From assembly GCA_021325515.1 (NCBI GenBank), contig JAJPHC010000063.1, positions 1-64,000 on the forward strand: a stretch of 64,000 nucleotides of DNA, written 5' to 3'. The position numbers and the translations under genes were made by a program. Shown one piece after another: positions 26,049 to 34,660 of the stretch (positions are counted from its first letter, which is position 1; every line of letters starts with the position of its first letter). The DNA comes from Acidobacteriota bacterium (GTDB lineage: Bacteria; Acidobacteriota; Thermoanaerobaculia; Gp7-AA8). Below the pieces are notes generated by a model, which saw nothing but the letters and a program-made list of their open reading frames with translations, ran no database searches and was not told where the DNA came from.

Positions 26049-26708
26049 ATGTACGTTGCTCCGCTCGATGATTCGCAGAAGCGCCCTCGCCTCCCCCGCA
26101 CGCTCGACCCGAATGAGATTCGCGTGCTCGGCGCGCTGATGGAAAAACAGCTCTCCACTCCCGAGTACTACCCGCTGACGCTGAACGCGCTGGTCGCTGC
26201 CTGCAATCAGAAGTCGAACCGTGAGCCGGTGATGGAGCTTTCGGAAACCGAGGTGCAGCGCGCGCTCGATCGCCTGCAGGATGAGAAGCTCGTCTGGAAG
26301 GTGATGGGTGGCCGCGCCGTGCGTTACGACCACAACCTCGACGCGCTGTGGCACATCGATCGTCCGGCCAAGGCGCTGCTGACGCTGCTGTTCCTCCGCG
26401 GACCGCAGACGGCGGGCGAGATGCGCGGCCGCAGCGACCGGCTGCATTCCTTCGACAGCGTGGCCGACGCCGAATCGAAGCTGCAGGAGATGGCTTCGCA
26501 TCCGGAGCCGCTCGTGCAGCGGATGCCTCGACGCCCGGGCCAGAAGGAAGAGCGGTGGGCGCACACCGCCGGCGGCGCGGTCGTCGAAGACGTGCAGCCG
26601 GCAGCCGAAGCGGCTCCATCGCTGTCGATGCGCGTCACCCAATTGGAAGAGCAGGTCGCGGCGTTGACCGAAGAACTGCACGCACTCAAGCAGAAGCTCG
26701 GCGAATAG
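26049..26708 (+). CDS. YceH family (DUF480) protein
   Basis: 219 residues. The LDPNEIRVLGALMEKQLSTP start and SNREPVMELSETEVQRALD match the DUF480/YceH family, which has two tandem winged-helix domains. A coiled-coil segment (about 190-218, MRVTQLEEQVAALTEELHAL) ends the protein. Function is unknown; a DNA-binding or scaffold role is possible. It converges on the GlpD-like gene with three bases between stops. Confidence 0.9.
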   Translation: MYVAPLDDSQKRPRLPRTLDPNEIRVLGALMEKQLSTPEYYPLTLNALVAACNQKSNREPVMELSETEVQRALDRLQDEKLVWKVMGGRAVRYDHNLDALWHIDRPAKALLTLLFLRGPQTAGEMRGRSDRLHSFDSVADAESKLQEMASHPEPLVQRMPRRPGQKEERWAHTAGGAVVEDVQPAAEAAPSLSMRVTQLEEQVAALTEELHALKQKLGE

Positions 26709-26711
26709 CGC

Positions 26712-27851
26712 CTAACCACCGGCTGCTTCAATCGCGAACACCGGCTCGCGCGCTTTTCGCACGTGGCCGAAGTAGTTGTCGACGCGCATGCTCACCCGTT
26801 TCGCGAGCGACATGAACGTCGTCATCTTCCCGCCGAACACGTTGATGAGATTGCCGTGGCGGATCACGCGATACTCGCGGCCGATCGCGCTCGGATTCTC
26901 GGCGCGTCCTACCAGCGGCCGCACGCCGGCGAACGTCGACGCGATGTCGTCCCGCGAGAGCTTCTCGCGAAAGTAGCGGTTGTAGCGCGCGAGCAGGTAC
27001 TCGACTTCCTCTTCCGACGCGTGCACTCCGTCGGGCGGCTCCTCGTGCACGACCTCGGTCGTTCCCACCAGCGTCGTCTCTTTCCACGGCAGCACGAAGA
27101 AGACGCGGCGGTCAGTGACCGACTGCAGCAGCAATCCGTAGTCGCTCACACGCTGTTTCAGAATGAGGTGGCTGCCGCGAACGAGCGACAGCCGGTACCG
27201 CGAACGGATGCCGTTCTGTTCGAGCAGCTGATTCATCCAGGGGCCTGCGGCATTGATGACGAGATCGAAGTGCAGCTCTTCGTTAGCCGTCCGGACGGTC
27301 CAGCCGCCATCCTCCCGCCGCAGCCCGAGAACCGCCGTGCGCTCGCGGATGGTGGCGCCGTCGCGGGCCGCGGAGCCGGCGACCGTCTGCACCAGCGCCG
27401 CGTCATCCACCTGCGCATCCCAGTACGAGAAGCCGCCGCGCAACCCATGAGCGGCGAGCGGCGCGCGCGCCAGCACCTCCTCACGGCTCAGCTTGCGATG
27501 CCGTGCGATGTTCTGGCGGCCGGCCAGGAGATCGTATAGCGCGAGGCCGATGCGGATCTCGATCCGGCTGCGCGGGCTGTCCGAGTAGACCGGCAGAACG
27601 ATCTCGATCGGATGGACCAGCTGCGGCAGATGCCGGAGCAGCCACGCCCGATCGTGCAGCGCTTCATGGACGAGACCGAAGTGCAGACCCTCGAGATAGC
27701 GGACGCCGCCGTGAATCATCTTCGTCGTCGCCGATGAGGTCTGCGCGCCGCACACACCCTTCTCGAAGAGCGTGACGGCGTACCCCTTCCGCGCCAGCTC
27801 CCAGGTGATGCCCGCTCCGTTGATCCCTCCGCCGATGACTGCAATACGCAT
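26712..27851 (-). CDS. GlpD-like FAD-dependent glycerol-3-phosphate oxidoreductase, short form
   Basis: 379 residues. The N-terminal FAD-binding motif GGGINGAG (residues 7-14) and the KMIHGGVRYLEGLHFGLVHE block are diagnostic of glycerol-3-phosphate dehydrogenases/oxidases. Usual GlpD proteins are about 500 residues and carry a C-terminal cap domain; this one ends just after the FAD domain (NVFGGKMTTFMSLA), so that cap is missing. It likely oxidises glycerol-3-phosphate or a related alcohol. The start at MRIAVIGGG is set by the Rossmann strand. Confidence 0.85.
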   Translation of the reverse strand: MRIAVIGGGINGAGITWELARKGYAVTLFEKGVCGAQTSSATTKMIHGGVRYLEGLHFGLVHEALHDRAWLLRHLPQLVHPIEIVLPVYSDSPRSRIEIRIGLALYDLLAGRQNIARHRKLSREEVLARAPLAAHGLRGGFSYWDAQVDDAALVQTVAGSAARDGATIRERTAVLGLRREDGGWTVRTANEELHFDLVINAAGPWMNQLLEQNGIRSRYRLSLVRGSHLILKQRVSDYGLLLQSVTDRRVFFVLPWKETTLVGTTEVVHEEPPDGVHASEEEVEYLLARYNRYFREKLSRDDIASTFAGVRPLVGRAENPSAIGREYRVIRHGNLINVFGGKMTTFMSLAKRVSMRVDNYFGHVRKAREPVFAIEAAGG

Positions 27852-27929
27852 GGCTGACGTCGCTTCGCGACTGCTGAACCGTACCATGCAAAAACGCTGG
27901 CAGCCCATTCGCAATTGCTCAGCGGCTGA

Positions 27930-29111
27930 ATGACCGTCACATCGATTGAAACGCGACGAGGTGGCGATCTCGCAGTCATGCTGACCGGCGGTGGAGCACG
28001 GGCCGCGTACCAGGTCGGGCTGCTGCGCGGGATCGCCAGACACTTCCCAGACCTTCGCATTCAAATCATCACCGGGGTGTCGGCCGGCGCGATCAACGCG
28101 GTCTTTCTCGCCTCTCACGAAGGAACGCTCGCCGAACAGACAGCAGAGCTGGCGCAGGCTTGGAGCACCCTCGAGTGCCGCCACATCTTCCGCTTCGACT
28201 TCCGGTCGATCCTGCCGTTCCGATCGGCGATCGCGTCGATCTTCCCGCGCAAGCGATGGGCCGGCCCGCGCGGCGTCGTCGACACCGCTCCCCTCTGCGA
28301 GCTTCTCCTGAAGATGTACCACGCGAATCCCGGTCAGCCGATCGCAGGAATCCGGCGCAATCTCCAGCGTGGACTGCTCACCGCCGTCGCGGTGATCACA
28401 CTCGACTACAACACCGGGCAGAACGTCCGCTGGGTTCAGGGCCGCCACGGGGGAAACATCTTCGAGGGAACGAACCGCCGCGCCGTCGAGACGTCTCTGA
28501 CGGTCGAGCATGTTCTCGCGTCCGCCGCTCTTCCTCTGGTGTTCCCCGCGGTCCGCATCGGCAATGAGTGGCATGGCGACGGCGGGATCCGTCTCGCCGC
28601 GCCGCTGTCGGCAGCGGTACAGCTTGGAGCGTCGCGCGTCATCGCGATGTCGACCGGCTATCAGCGAACGCTGGCCGAGGCATCGCAGCCGGAAGTGTGC
28701 GGATATCCGCCGGCGGCGCAGGTTCTCAACCAGCTCGTCAACGCGATCTTCCTCGACGTGATCGATGAAGACGTCGCGCGCATGGAGAGGATGACGGAGC
28801 TTCTGCGGCACCTCGAGGCGGAGCAGCGGGGAGGACTTCGTCCCGTCGATCTTCTCGTCCTCCGACCGCAGCAGGACCTCGGCAAACTCGCGGCGGAATA
28901 CGAGCACTATCTGCCGCGCAGCATCAAGTACGTGACCCGCGCGCTCGGCGCGAAGCAGACCGAGTCGCCGGATTTCGTCTCGCTGTTGATGTTCGAGCCG
29001 CACTACACGCAGCGGCTGATCGAGATTGGCGAAGCCGACATCGACTCGCAACTCGACCGGGTGCGCGCATTCCTCGGCGGCGAAGCGGAAGAGAGACGCG
29101 AAGCTGTGTAG
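27930..29111 (+). CDS. Patatin-like phospholipase
   Basis: 393 residues. The oxyanion loop GGGARAAYQVG (about 15-25), the nucleophile elbow GVSAG and the DGG containing the catalytic Asp (GDGGIRLAAP) are all intact, so an active Ser-Asp dyad lipid acyl hydrolase is expected. No signal peptide is seen, so it acts in the cytoplasm or at the inner membrane. The 78-base divergent gap to the GlpD-like gene contains no clear promoter. Confidence 0.9.
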   Translation: MTVTSIETRRGGDLAVMLTGGGARAAYQVGLLRGIARHFPDLRIQIITGVSAGAINAVFLASHEGTLAEQTAELAQAWSTLECRHIFRFDFRSILPFRSAIASIFPRKRWAGPRGVVDTAPLCELLLKMYHANPGQPIAGIRRNLQRGLLTAVAVITLDYNTGQNVRWVQGRHGGNIFEGTNRRAVETSLTVEHVLASAALPLVFPAVRIGNEWHGDGGIRLAAPLSAAVQLGASRVIAMSTGYQRTLAEASQPEVCGYPPAAQVLNQLVNAIFLDVIDEDVARMERMTELLRHLEAEQRGGLRPVDLLVLRPQQDLGKLAAEYEHYLPRSIKYVTRALGAKQTESPDFVSLLMFEPHYTQRLIEIGEADIDSQLDRVRAFLGGEAEERREAV

Positions 29112-29130
29112 GACACCGGGAGATCCGTCT

Positions 29131-29159
29131 TGACGGAATCATGACCATCCTCTAATTTC
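29131..29159 (+). promoter_or_regulatory. Sigma70-like promoter
   Basis: TTGACG (29131-29136), a 17-base spacer, then TAATTT (29154-29159). This is the best -35/-10 pair in the window. It serves the secreted-protein gene at 29208 with a leader of about 40 bases. CGTCAA at 29160-29165 makes an inverted repeat with the -35 box. Confidence 0.6.
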
Positions 29160-29207
29160 GTCAACGCACAACTGACCACGCAGCACTGACATCGATCGGA
29201 GGCGAAC

Positions 29208-30404
29208 ATGAACCGCGTCGCTCTCTCCCTCGCAGTCGCCGTGTTGTTGTCCCTCGAGGCTCACGCCCAGTGCGGCGTGGAGCGCTGGTCGATCAAGACC
29301 GGAACCGATTCCGGCGCGTCATCGATCAACCTCTCGACCTACACCTCGAACACGATCTACAACTTCTACCAGTCGGTGCGCCCGTCGACGGTTCCGTCGA
29401 ACAGCCGCGTGGCTCCGCGCGAGACGACGCAGTATCGCGTCAGCGGCACGCTGACGAAATACGTGCGCGAATCGGATTCCGACTATCACCTCGTCATCAC
29501 CGATACGTCGGGACGGACGATGATCGTGGAGATTCCATCTCCCAATTGCGTCGGCTCCGGCAGTCCCTTCGGAACCGGCATCGCTCATGCGCGCAGCCAG
29601 TTCGACGCGCGGCTCACTGCGACGACCTCGTTCAAGTCGACGTCGATTCCGGTGACGATCAAAGGCATCGGCTTCTGGGATTACCTCCACGGCCAGACGG
29701 GTGTCGCACCCAACGGGATCGAAGTGCATCCGGTCCTCGACATCGTCTTCAACAGTCCGAAGACGGGCGACGAGGGAGTGCCGCTGCCCGATCTCGTGCT
29801 GCCGCGGGACGTCGTGCTCGACAACGATGGCGGACGCGTCCATGTGTACCGCGGCGGTGAAGCGATCGGCGACGTGCTCTTCCATGGCGGGCCGGTGATC
29901 GAGAATCCGCGGCTCGAGATTCTGTTCGTCGGCGACCACTGGACCGATGCGGCACGCGGCGATGTCCTCCGCACCGCACGCGCGATCAGCGGCGATCCGC
30001 GCTTCCAGGATCTGGCGCGCTACGGCGTCGGAACGTTCGGTATGGCCGTCGACTCACGCCTCGTGCAGCAGCGGCTGTCGATGACGGCGGCCGGCATCAG
30101 CACGCAGGCTGCGGAGATGAACGATCTCGATGTCCAGCGCGCACTCTCTTCGGCGATCGACGCCGGCAGGATCCAGTTGAACGACGAGAACGCGGTCTAC
30201 CTCGTCATGCTCGATCCGACGATCAACGCCGCCGTCGGCGAAACGCGCGACTGGCTTTCGTATCACTCGCAGTTCCATCCCACCGATCTCGCGATGTCGT
30301 ACTCGGTGATTCGTGGTGGTCTCGATGAGACTGCGCTGCGCGAGGCGATGTGGGCGGGCGTGGTCCGCACGCTGGTGAATCCGGCGGGGAACGGTTGGTA
30401 CTGA
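29208..30404 (+). CDS. Conserved secreted protein of unknown function
   Basis: 398 residues with a signal peptide ending at AHA, then CGVERWSIKTGTD at the mature N-terminus. The first half (to about 195) holds VSGTLTKYVRESDSDYHLVI, IVEIPSPNC and GFWDYLHGQTGVAPNGIEVHPVLDI, which I recognise as a recurring exported module of uncharacterised proteins. Its HGQ and His-Pro residues hint at a nuclease-like fold, but no function can be asserted. The second half has no recognised domain. GGAGG precedes the ATG, with a sigma70-like promoter upstream. Confidence 0.75.
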   Translation: MNRVALSLAVAVLLSLEAHAQCGVERWSIKTGTDSGASSINLSTYTSNTIYNFYQSVRPSTVPSNSRVAPRETTQYRVSGTLTKYVRESDSDYHLVITDTSGRTMIVEIPSPNCVGSGSPFGTGIAHARSQFDARLTATTSFKSTSIPVTIKGIGFWDYLHGQTGVAPNGIEVHPVLDIVFNSPKTGDEGVPLPDLVLPRDVVLDNDGGRVHVYRGGEAIGDVLFHGGPVIENPRLEILFVGDHWTDAARGDVLRTARAISGDPRFQDLARYGVGTFGMAVDSRLVQQRLSMTAAGISTQAAEMNDLDVQRALSSAIDAGRIQLNDENAVYLVMLDPTINAAVGETRDWLSYHSQFHPTDLAMSYSVIRGGLDETALREAMWAGVVRTLVNPAGNGWY

Positions 30405-30712
30405 GAGCGCTGCCACTGGTTCTCCTCCTGACCGGCTGCACGATGTTCGTGCCGCTCCATGCGTTCCGCATGGCGGAGGAGAATCAGCGCCGCATCGCAA
30501 AGGTCCGCATCGGCCAGACGCTCGCCGAAGTCGAGCACGTGATGGGCAAGCCGCCCGAGCGGCGCGACGCACGCACCCGCTTCGACGGCTTGTCCGTCGA
30601 AGAGTGGCGCTATCTCACCGACTACGTCCGCAAAATGGATACGACGATCACCTTCGTCGGCGGAAAAGTAGAGGAGATTCATGCTGTGCCCTGGGAAGAG
30701 GAGAAGGATTAG
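30395..30712 (+). CDS. BamE/SmpA-like outer-membrane lipoprotein
   Basis: 105 residues from the TTG at 30395, which overlaps the preceding gene by ten bases and has GGGGA upstream. The lipobox is LLTGC. The fold signature KVRIGQTLAEVEHVMGKP, then an EEWRY strand, matches the SmpA/OmlA/BamE domain, part of outer-membrane protein assembly or related small lipoproteins. Its stop codon falls in the octamer quasi-palindrome that follows. Confidence 0.75.
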   Translation: MVLRALPLVLLLTGCTMFVPLHAFRMAEENQRRIAKVRIGQTLAEVEHVMGKPPERRDARTRFDGLSVEEWRYLTDYVRKMDTTITFVGGKVEEIHAVPWEEEKD

Positions 30713-30840
30713 GTTTCTGGGGTGCTGGGGTGCTGGGGTGTTGGGGTGCTAGGGTGCTGGGGCGCTAGGTAACTTGGTAGCAACGTACCAAGCTACCCAG
30801 AGACCCAGTAGCCCAGCGCCCCAGTAACCTAGAAACCCGG
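30710..30840. repeat. Octamer quasi-palindrome containing two stop codons
   Basis: About seven GGGGTGCT-type 8-base units on the left meet a degenerate mirror-image arm on the right. At the centre GGTAACTTGGTA pairs with TACCAAGCTACC (30768-30797, eleven of twelve pairs, six-base loop). The outer ends GGTTTCT and AGAAACC pair too. Both convergent neighbours end inside it, with TAG stops at 30710-30712 (plus) and 30829-30831 (minus). Confidence 0.85.
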
Positions 30841-31593
30841 CACTGCGTTCCTCAACGCATCGATCTCCGACAGAATCGCCGACACGAGTGCCTCGGTCGC
30901 GATCCTCCCCTTCTCGCGCGTTGCCAGCGTCGCATCGCCCCACACGCCGCTCGCCGAATACGTTCCCTCTTCGTTCTTCGGGTCACGGGTGAGCGGGCCG
31001 GGATGATCGCCGTGATAGTCGCTGACGGCCTTCTTCATGTCGACCGACTGCGGCGCGATGTACAGCATCATCGACGTCTCGATCTCGTCGGCGTGCGAAC
31101 CGCCCGGCTCTTTGCGAATCGTCTTCACGACGGGCTCGATCACATCGAGATCGGTGAAGCGCAGCAGGATCCCCTCCTGCTTCAGCGCATCGGCTGCCGC
31201 CTGCAGCGGCCTGCGCGTCGAGACTCCCGTGTTGATCACATAGAACCGCCGCGGCCCCGGACGCGCCAGCGTGCGGCAGATGTCGATGATCATGTCGCGC
31301 GCCGTCTCGAATCGCAGGGACGTCGATCCCGGATACTCGACGAACGCCGGATAGAAGCTGTAGTTCACGACGGGCGCGACGACCACATCCTCCCGATCGA
31401 GCACGCGCTTCGTCAGATATTCGGCGATGAGATAGTCATTCTTCAGGCGAAGGTGCGGACCATGCTCCTTCGACTCCGCTCCGAGCGGAATCACCACCAC
31501 CGCATCCTTCGTCAGCACCTTCTCCGCCTCGGGCCAGGAGAGGTTCTCGAGCAGGATGCCATGCGCAAACAGGAGAGCTCCGAGCAGAAACAT
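30829..31593 (-). CDS. Creatininase-family metal-dependent amidohydrolase
   Basis: 254 residues. A short hydrophobic N-terminus looks like a signal peptide, unusual for this family. Metal-binding residues of the creatininase fold are visible in ESKEHGPHLRLKND (Glu, His, Asp) and in GGSHADEIETS (His, Glu). The family opens cyclic amides such as creatinine and includes enzymes of riboflavin or mycofactocin pathways, so the substrate is open. The gene follows mgtE on the same strand after 11 bases, so it is probably its operon partner. Confidence 0.83.
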   Translation of the reverse strand: MFLLGALLFAHGILLENLSWPEAEKVLTKDAVVVIPLGAESKEHGPHLRLKNDYLIAEYLTKRVLDREDVVVAPVVNYSFYPAFVEYPGSTSLRFETARDMIIDICRTLARPGPRRFYVINTGVSTRRPLQAAADALKQEGILLRFTDLDVIEPVVKTIRKEPGGSHADEIETSMMLYIAPQSVDMKKAVSDYHGDHPGPLTRDPKNEEGTYSASGVWGDATLATREKGRIATEALVSAILSEIDALRNAVPGF

Positions 31594-31604
31594 GGGTGCC
31601 CCCG

Positions 31605-33005
31605 CTAAAGCAGCGTGCCGTGCAGAATCAACAGCGCCACCGTGAAGTAGATACAGAGCCCGGTCACATCGACGAGCGTCGCCACGAACGGCGCGGAGCT
31701 CGTCGCCGGATCGAAATTCAATCGCCGCAGAAGAAACGGCAGCATGCTTCCTGCCAGCGTCCCGAACGTCACGACGCCGATCAGAGCCACCCACACCGTC
31801 AACGCCACGAGCATGTAGTGCACGCCGTACTCGGTCAGATGCAGCCGCTCCCACAACACGATACGGATGAAGCCGATGAAGCCGAGGAGCGAGCCGAGCA
31901 TGACTCCGGAGACGATCTCGCGGCGGAAGACGCGCCACCAGTCGCGCAACCGCAATTCGCGCAACGCCAGCGAGCGGATGATCAGCGACGTCGCCTGCGA
32001 TCCCGAGTTGCCGCCGCTAGAAATGATCAGCGGGACGAATAGCGCCAGCACCACCGCATGCGCGATCTCCCCTTCGAAGTAGCTCATCGCGGTCGCCGTC
32101 AGCATCTCGCCGAGAAAAAGTGCGGAGAGCCAGCCGGCGCGCTTGCGGATCATCGAGAAGAGTCCGACGTTCAGATACGGCGCGTCGAGCGCCTCCATGC
32201 CGCCGAGCTTCTGGATGTCTTCGGTCGCTTCCTGCTCCGCCACATCGAGCACGTCATCGACCGTGATGACGCCGAGCATGTGTCCCTGCGCATCGGTCAC
32301 CGGCAAGGCCACACGGTCATACTTCTCGAACAGCTTCAGCACCTCTTCGCGGTCGTCGGTCGCATGCACGGCCACGAGCGGCGGATCATCGATCGACGTC
32401 ACCTTCGCGGCAGGATCGGCGAGCACGAGAGAACTGAGACGGATGTCTTCGAGCAGGACGCCGGCGGCGCTGACGATGTAGACGACATTGAGCGTCTCTT
32501 TCGAGCGGCCGGTGCGGCGGATGTGATCGAGCGCCTCCTGCGCCGTCATCTCCGGACGGATCGTCACGTAGCGCGGCGACATGTAGCGTCCCGCGGTCTC
32601 CTCCGGATATCCGAGGAGGGCACGGGCACTGCGCAATTCGTCGGGGGAGAGCGTGGCGAGCAGGCGCCGCGTGACTTCCGCCGGCATCTCTTCGAGAAGG
32701 CGCGTGCGGTCGTCGGGGCTCATCCCCTCGAGTACCGTCCGCACCTGCTCGTTGGAGAGCGACTCGATCAACCCTTCCTGGTGATCGGGCGGGAGATAGG
32801 AGAAGACATCCGCCGCGAATTCCTTTGGAAGGACGCGGAAGACGAACGCTTCTTCCTCCGCCGGAAGCGCGATGATGAGATCCGCGACGTCGGGTGCGTG
32901 CAGGTCGCTGAGCTGCTCGCGCAACTCGAGCCAGTTGCGATCGATGATCAACTGCCGCAACTTCAGATCGAGGCGCGCCTCATCTTGTGTAGAGCTCTGA
33001 GCCAT
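31605..33005 (-). CDS. mgtE: Magnesium transporter MgtE
   Basis: 466 residues. Order: MgtE N-terminal helical domain (about 35-135), two CBS domains (about 140-265), then a five-helix transmembrane domain (about 280-466) with the signature SSGGNSGSQATSLIIRSLAL. It is a Mg2+-gated channel-like importer in the inner membrane. The full length matches the family. No M-box-like leader fits in the 70-base divergent gap to the next gene. Confidence 0.96.
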   Translation of the reverse strand: MAQSSTQDEARLDLKLRQLIIDRNWLELREQLSDLHAPDVADLIIALPAEEEAFVFRVLPKEFAADVFSYLPPDHQEGLIESLSNEQVRTVLEGMSPDDRTRLLEEMPAEVTRRLLATLSPDELRSARALLGYPEETAGRYMSPRYVTIRPEMTAQEALDHIRRTGRSKETLNVVYIVSAAGVLLEDIRLSSLVLADPAAKVTSIDDPPLVAVHATDDREEVLKLFEKYDRVALPVTDAQGHMLGVITVDDVLDVAEQEATEDIQKLGGMEALDAPYLNVGLFSMIRKRAGWLSALFLGEMLTATAMSYFEGEIAHAVVLALFVPLIISSGGNSGSQATSLIIRSLALRELRLRDWWRVFRREIVSGVMLGSLLGFIGFIRIVLWERLHLTEYGVHYMLVALTVWVALIGVVTFGTLAGSMLPFLLRRLNFDPATSSAPFVATLVDVTGLCIYFTVALLILHGTLL

Positions 33006-33060
33006 TCACCTTCCCGTTGCAGCATACCTTCCAGCCGCGCTAAATCGCTCCTGAACCTGC

Positions 33061-33066
33061 CATAAT
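33061..33066 (+). promoter_or_regulatory. Candidate -10 box (CATAAT), near-leaderless
   Basis: CATAAT, one mismatch from consensus, ends nine bases before the ATG at 33076. No Shine-Dalgarno sequence is present. Confidence 0.4.
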
Positions 33067-33075
33067 TGCCGTTCG

Positions 33076-34197
33076 ATGACAGACCTGCGGCTCGAATTGC
33101 TGGGAGATTTCCGTCTCGTCGCTTCCGGAAGTCTCGTGAATGTCTCCGCGAAAAAGGCGCAGGCGCTGCTCGCGTATCTCGCGGTGAAGCCATCGCAGCT
33201 CGTGTCGCGCGACAAGATCGCGTCGCTGCTCTGGGGCAGCTTTGCTCCGGAACAGGCGCGACAGAGCCTGCGGCAACTGCTCTCCACGCTGCGCCGCGAG
33301 CTGAAGCCTCTGGGCGACGATCCGATCCTCGTGGAAGAGAACGACTTCCTGAGCGTCGACGCGAAACAGGTCGCCTGCGACGTCGTCGAATTCGAAGCAG
33401 GTGTTGCGGCCGGAACGGATCAGTCGCTGCGGACCGCGGTGGACATCTACGCCGGCGATTTTCTGGAAGGCTTCGAGCTCGATGAGGACCGCTTCGATCA
33501 GTGGGTCCTCGGCGAGCGCGATCGCCTGCACCGCATGGCGCTTCGCGCCCATGGTCAACTGGTTGACCTTCTCACCCGCAACGGCGCCGTCGACGCCGCG
33601 ATCGCCACTGCCCAGCACTCGCTGCGCATCGATCCACTGCAGGAGGCGATGCACCGCACGCTGATGCGCCTCTACATGCAGAGCGGCGATCTCGTCAACG
33701 CGCTGCAGCAGTACGACGTGCTGGCCAAGACGCTCAAGCGCGAGCTCGGCGTGAATCCCGACGCGGAAACGCTCAAGCTGCAGCGCGATATCGCCGCGAT
33801 GCGCGCTCGCCGCAAGACAGGCGAGATCGATCTCAACAAGAAGAGCGTCCTGATCGTCGAGGACAATCAACTGAACCGCGAGCTCGCGAACGCGCTGCTG
33901 AAGACGGCGGGCTATCAGGTCCTCACGGCGCAGGATGGCGCCGAGGCGCTGATGGTGCTGGGGCGCGAGCATGTCGATCTGATGCTGCTCGATATCGACC
34001 TGCCGTTCATCGATGGACACAGCATTCTGCAGGCCGTCCGCGAGAAGGGCATCGAGATTCCGGCGATCGTCGTCTCCGGGCTTCCGGGCGAGGAACCCGA
34101 AGTCCGCGCGCTGGAGATCGGCGCGATCGACTTCATTCGCAAGCCGGTGAAGAACAGCGTGCTGCTTGCGCGAGTTGCCCGGGCATTGAAGGCTTGA
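33076..34197 (+). CDS. SARP/BTAD transcriptional activator fused to a receiver domain
   Basis: 373 residues. Residues 1-95 are an OmpR-type winged helix (LWGSFAPEQARQSLRQLLSTL), 96-240 the bacterial transcriptional activator domain of SARP regulators (tetratricopeptide-like), and 255-373 a receiver domain with its acidic pocket (VEDN) and phospho-acceptor Asp306 in LLDIDLP, plus KP near the end. Receiver domains normally precede the DNA-binding part; here the receiver is C-terminal. It probably links phosphorylation to transcription. A second receiver gene follows. Confidence 0.85.
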   Translation: MTDLRLELLGDFRLVASGSLVNVSAKKAQALLAYLAVKPSQLVSRDKIASLLWGSFAPEQARQSLRQLLSTLRRELKPLGDDPILVEENDFLSVDAKQVACDVVEFEAGVAAGTDQSLRTAVDIYAGDFLEGFELDEDRFDQWVLGERDRLHRMALRAHGQLVDLLTRNGAVDAAIATAQHSLRIDPLQEAMHRTLMRLYMQSGDLVNALQQYDVLAKTLKRELGVNPDAETLKLQRDIAAMRARRKTGEIDLNKKSVLIVEDNQLNRELANALLKTAGYQVLTAQDGAEALMVLGREHVDLMLLDIDLPFIDGHSILQAVREKGIEIPAIVVSGLPGEEPEVRALEIGAIDFIRKPVKNSVLLARVARALKA

Positions 34198-34240
34198 TGG
34201 GACGGATGGGACCTATGGGACCTATGGGACCTATGGGCGG
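34197..34240 (+). repeat. Nonamer array ATGGGACCT
   Basis: Four to five tandem 9-base units (ATGGGACGG, then ATGGGACCT three times, then a partial unit). It starts at the last base of the upstream stop codon. Confidence 0.85.
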
Positions 34241-34275
34241 ACATGCATCAGCTTGCCTCCTTTCTTTGGCGGACC

Positions 34276-34281
34276 TACATT
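34276..34281 (+). promoter_or_regulatory. Candidate -10 box (TACATT), near-leaderless
   Basis: TACATT ends nine bases before the ATG at 34291. It supports this start over the longer open frame that begins at 34243. Confidence 0.4.
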
Positions 34282-34290
34282 TGGTCCCTC

Positions 34291-34653
34291 ATGAAACTTC
34301 TGGTCGTCGAGGACAAGCCGCTCGTCGTGCGCGCTGCGGAGATCGCGGGAGAACGGCTCAGGATGTCCGTCGACTGTGCTTCCGACGGCTGGGATGCGAT
34401 CGCGCGCCTCGAAGCAGAGCGCTATGACGCGATCCTGATCGACGCCGATCTGCCGCATCGCAGCGGCTTCGGAGTGCTCGCATTCCTGCATGAAGAACAT
34501 GGGCGCGAGCTCCCCCATGTGCTGCTCCTCAGCTCGGACACCGGGAGCGTGCGGCGCCATCTCGCGGAAGGAACCGTGCGCGTGATGCGGACGACGGAGA
34601 GTGCGGAGGAACTGGAGCAGGCACTCCAATCCAGCGCCGCGTGGCAGTCGTAA
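34291..34653 (+). CDS. Stand-alone response regulator receiver domain
   Basis: 120 residues, a single receiver domain without output. The acidic residues (VED, residues 6-8) and the phospho-acceptor Asp51 (LIDADLP) are present. The conserved Lys near the end (KP) is replaced by Arg in VRVMRTTES, so phospho-signalling may be altered. It follows the SARP-receiver gene and could compete for or relay phosphate. No kinase is nearby. Confidence 0.82.
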   Translation: MKLLVVEDKPLVVRAAEIAGERLRMSVDCASDGWDAIARLEAERYDAILIDADLPHRSGFGVLAFLHEEHGRELPHVLLLSSDTGSVRRHLAEGTVRVMRTTESAEELEQALQSSAAWQS

Positions 34654-34660
34654 TTACGGC

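Noticed and set aside
23257-26619. 1120-codon open frame on the minus strand across the cytochrome and barrel genes
   Set aside because: Shadow frame: Arg- and Ala-rich, no motif, and it runs across three well-supported genes and two intergenic junctions.
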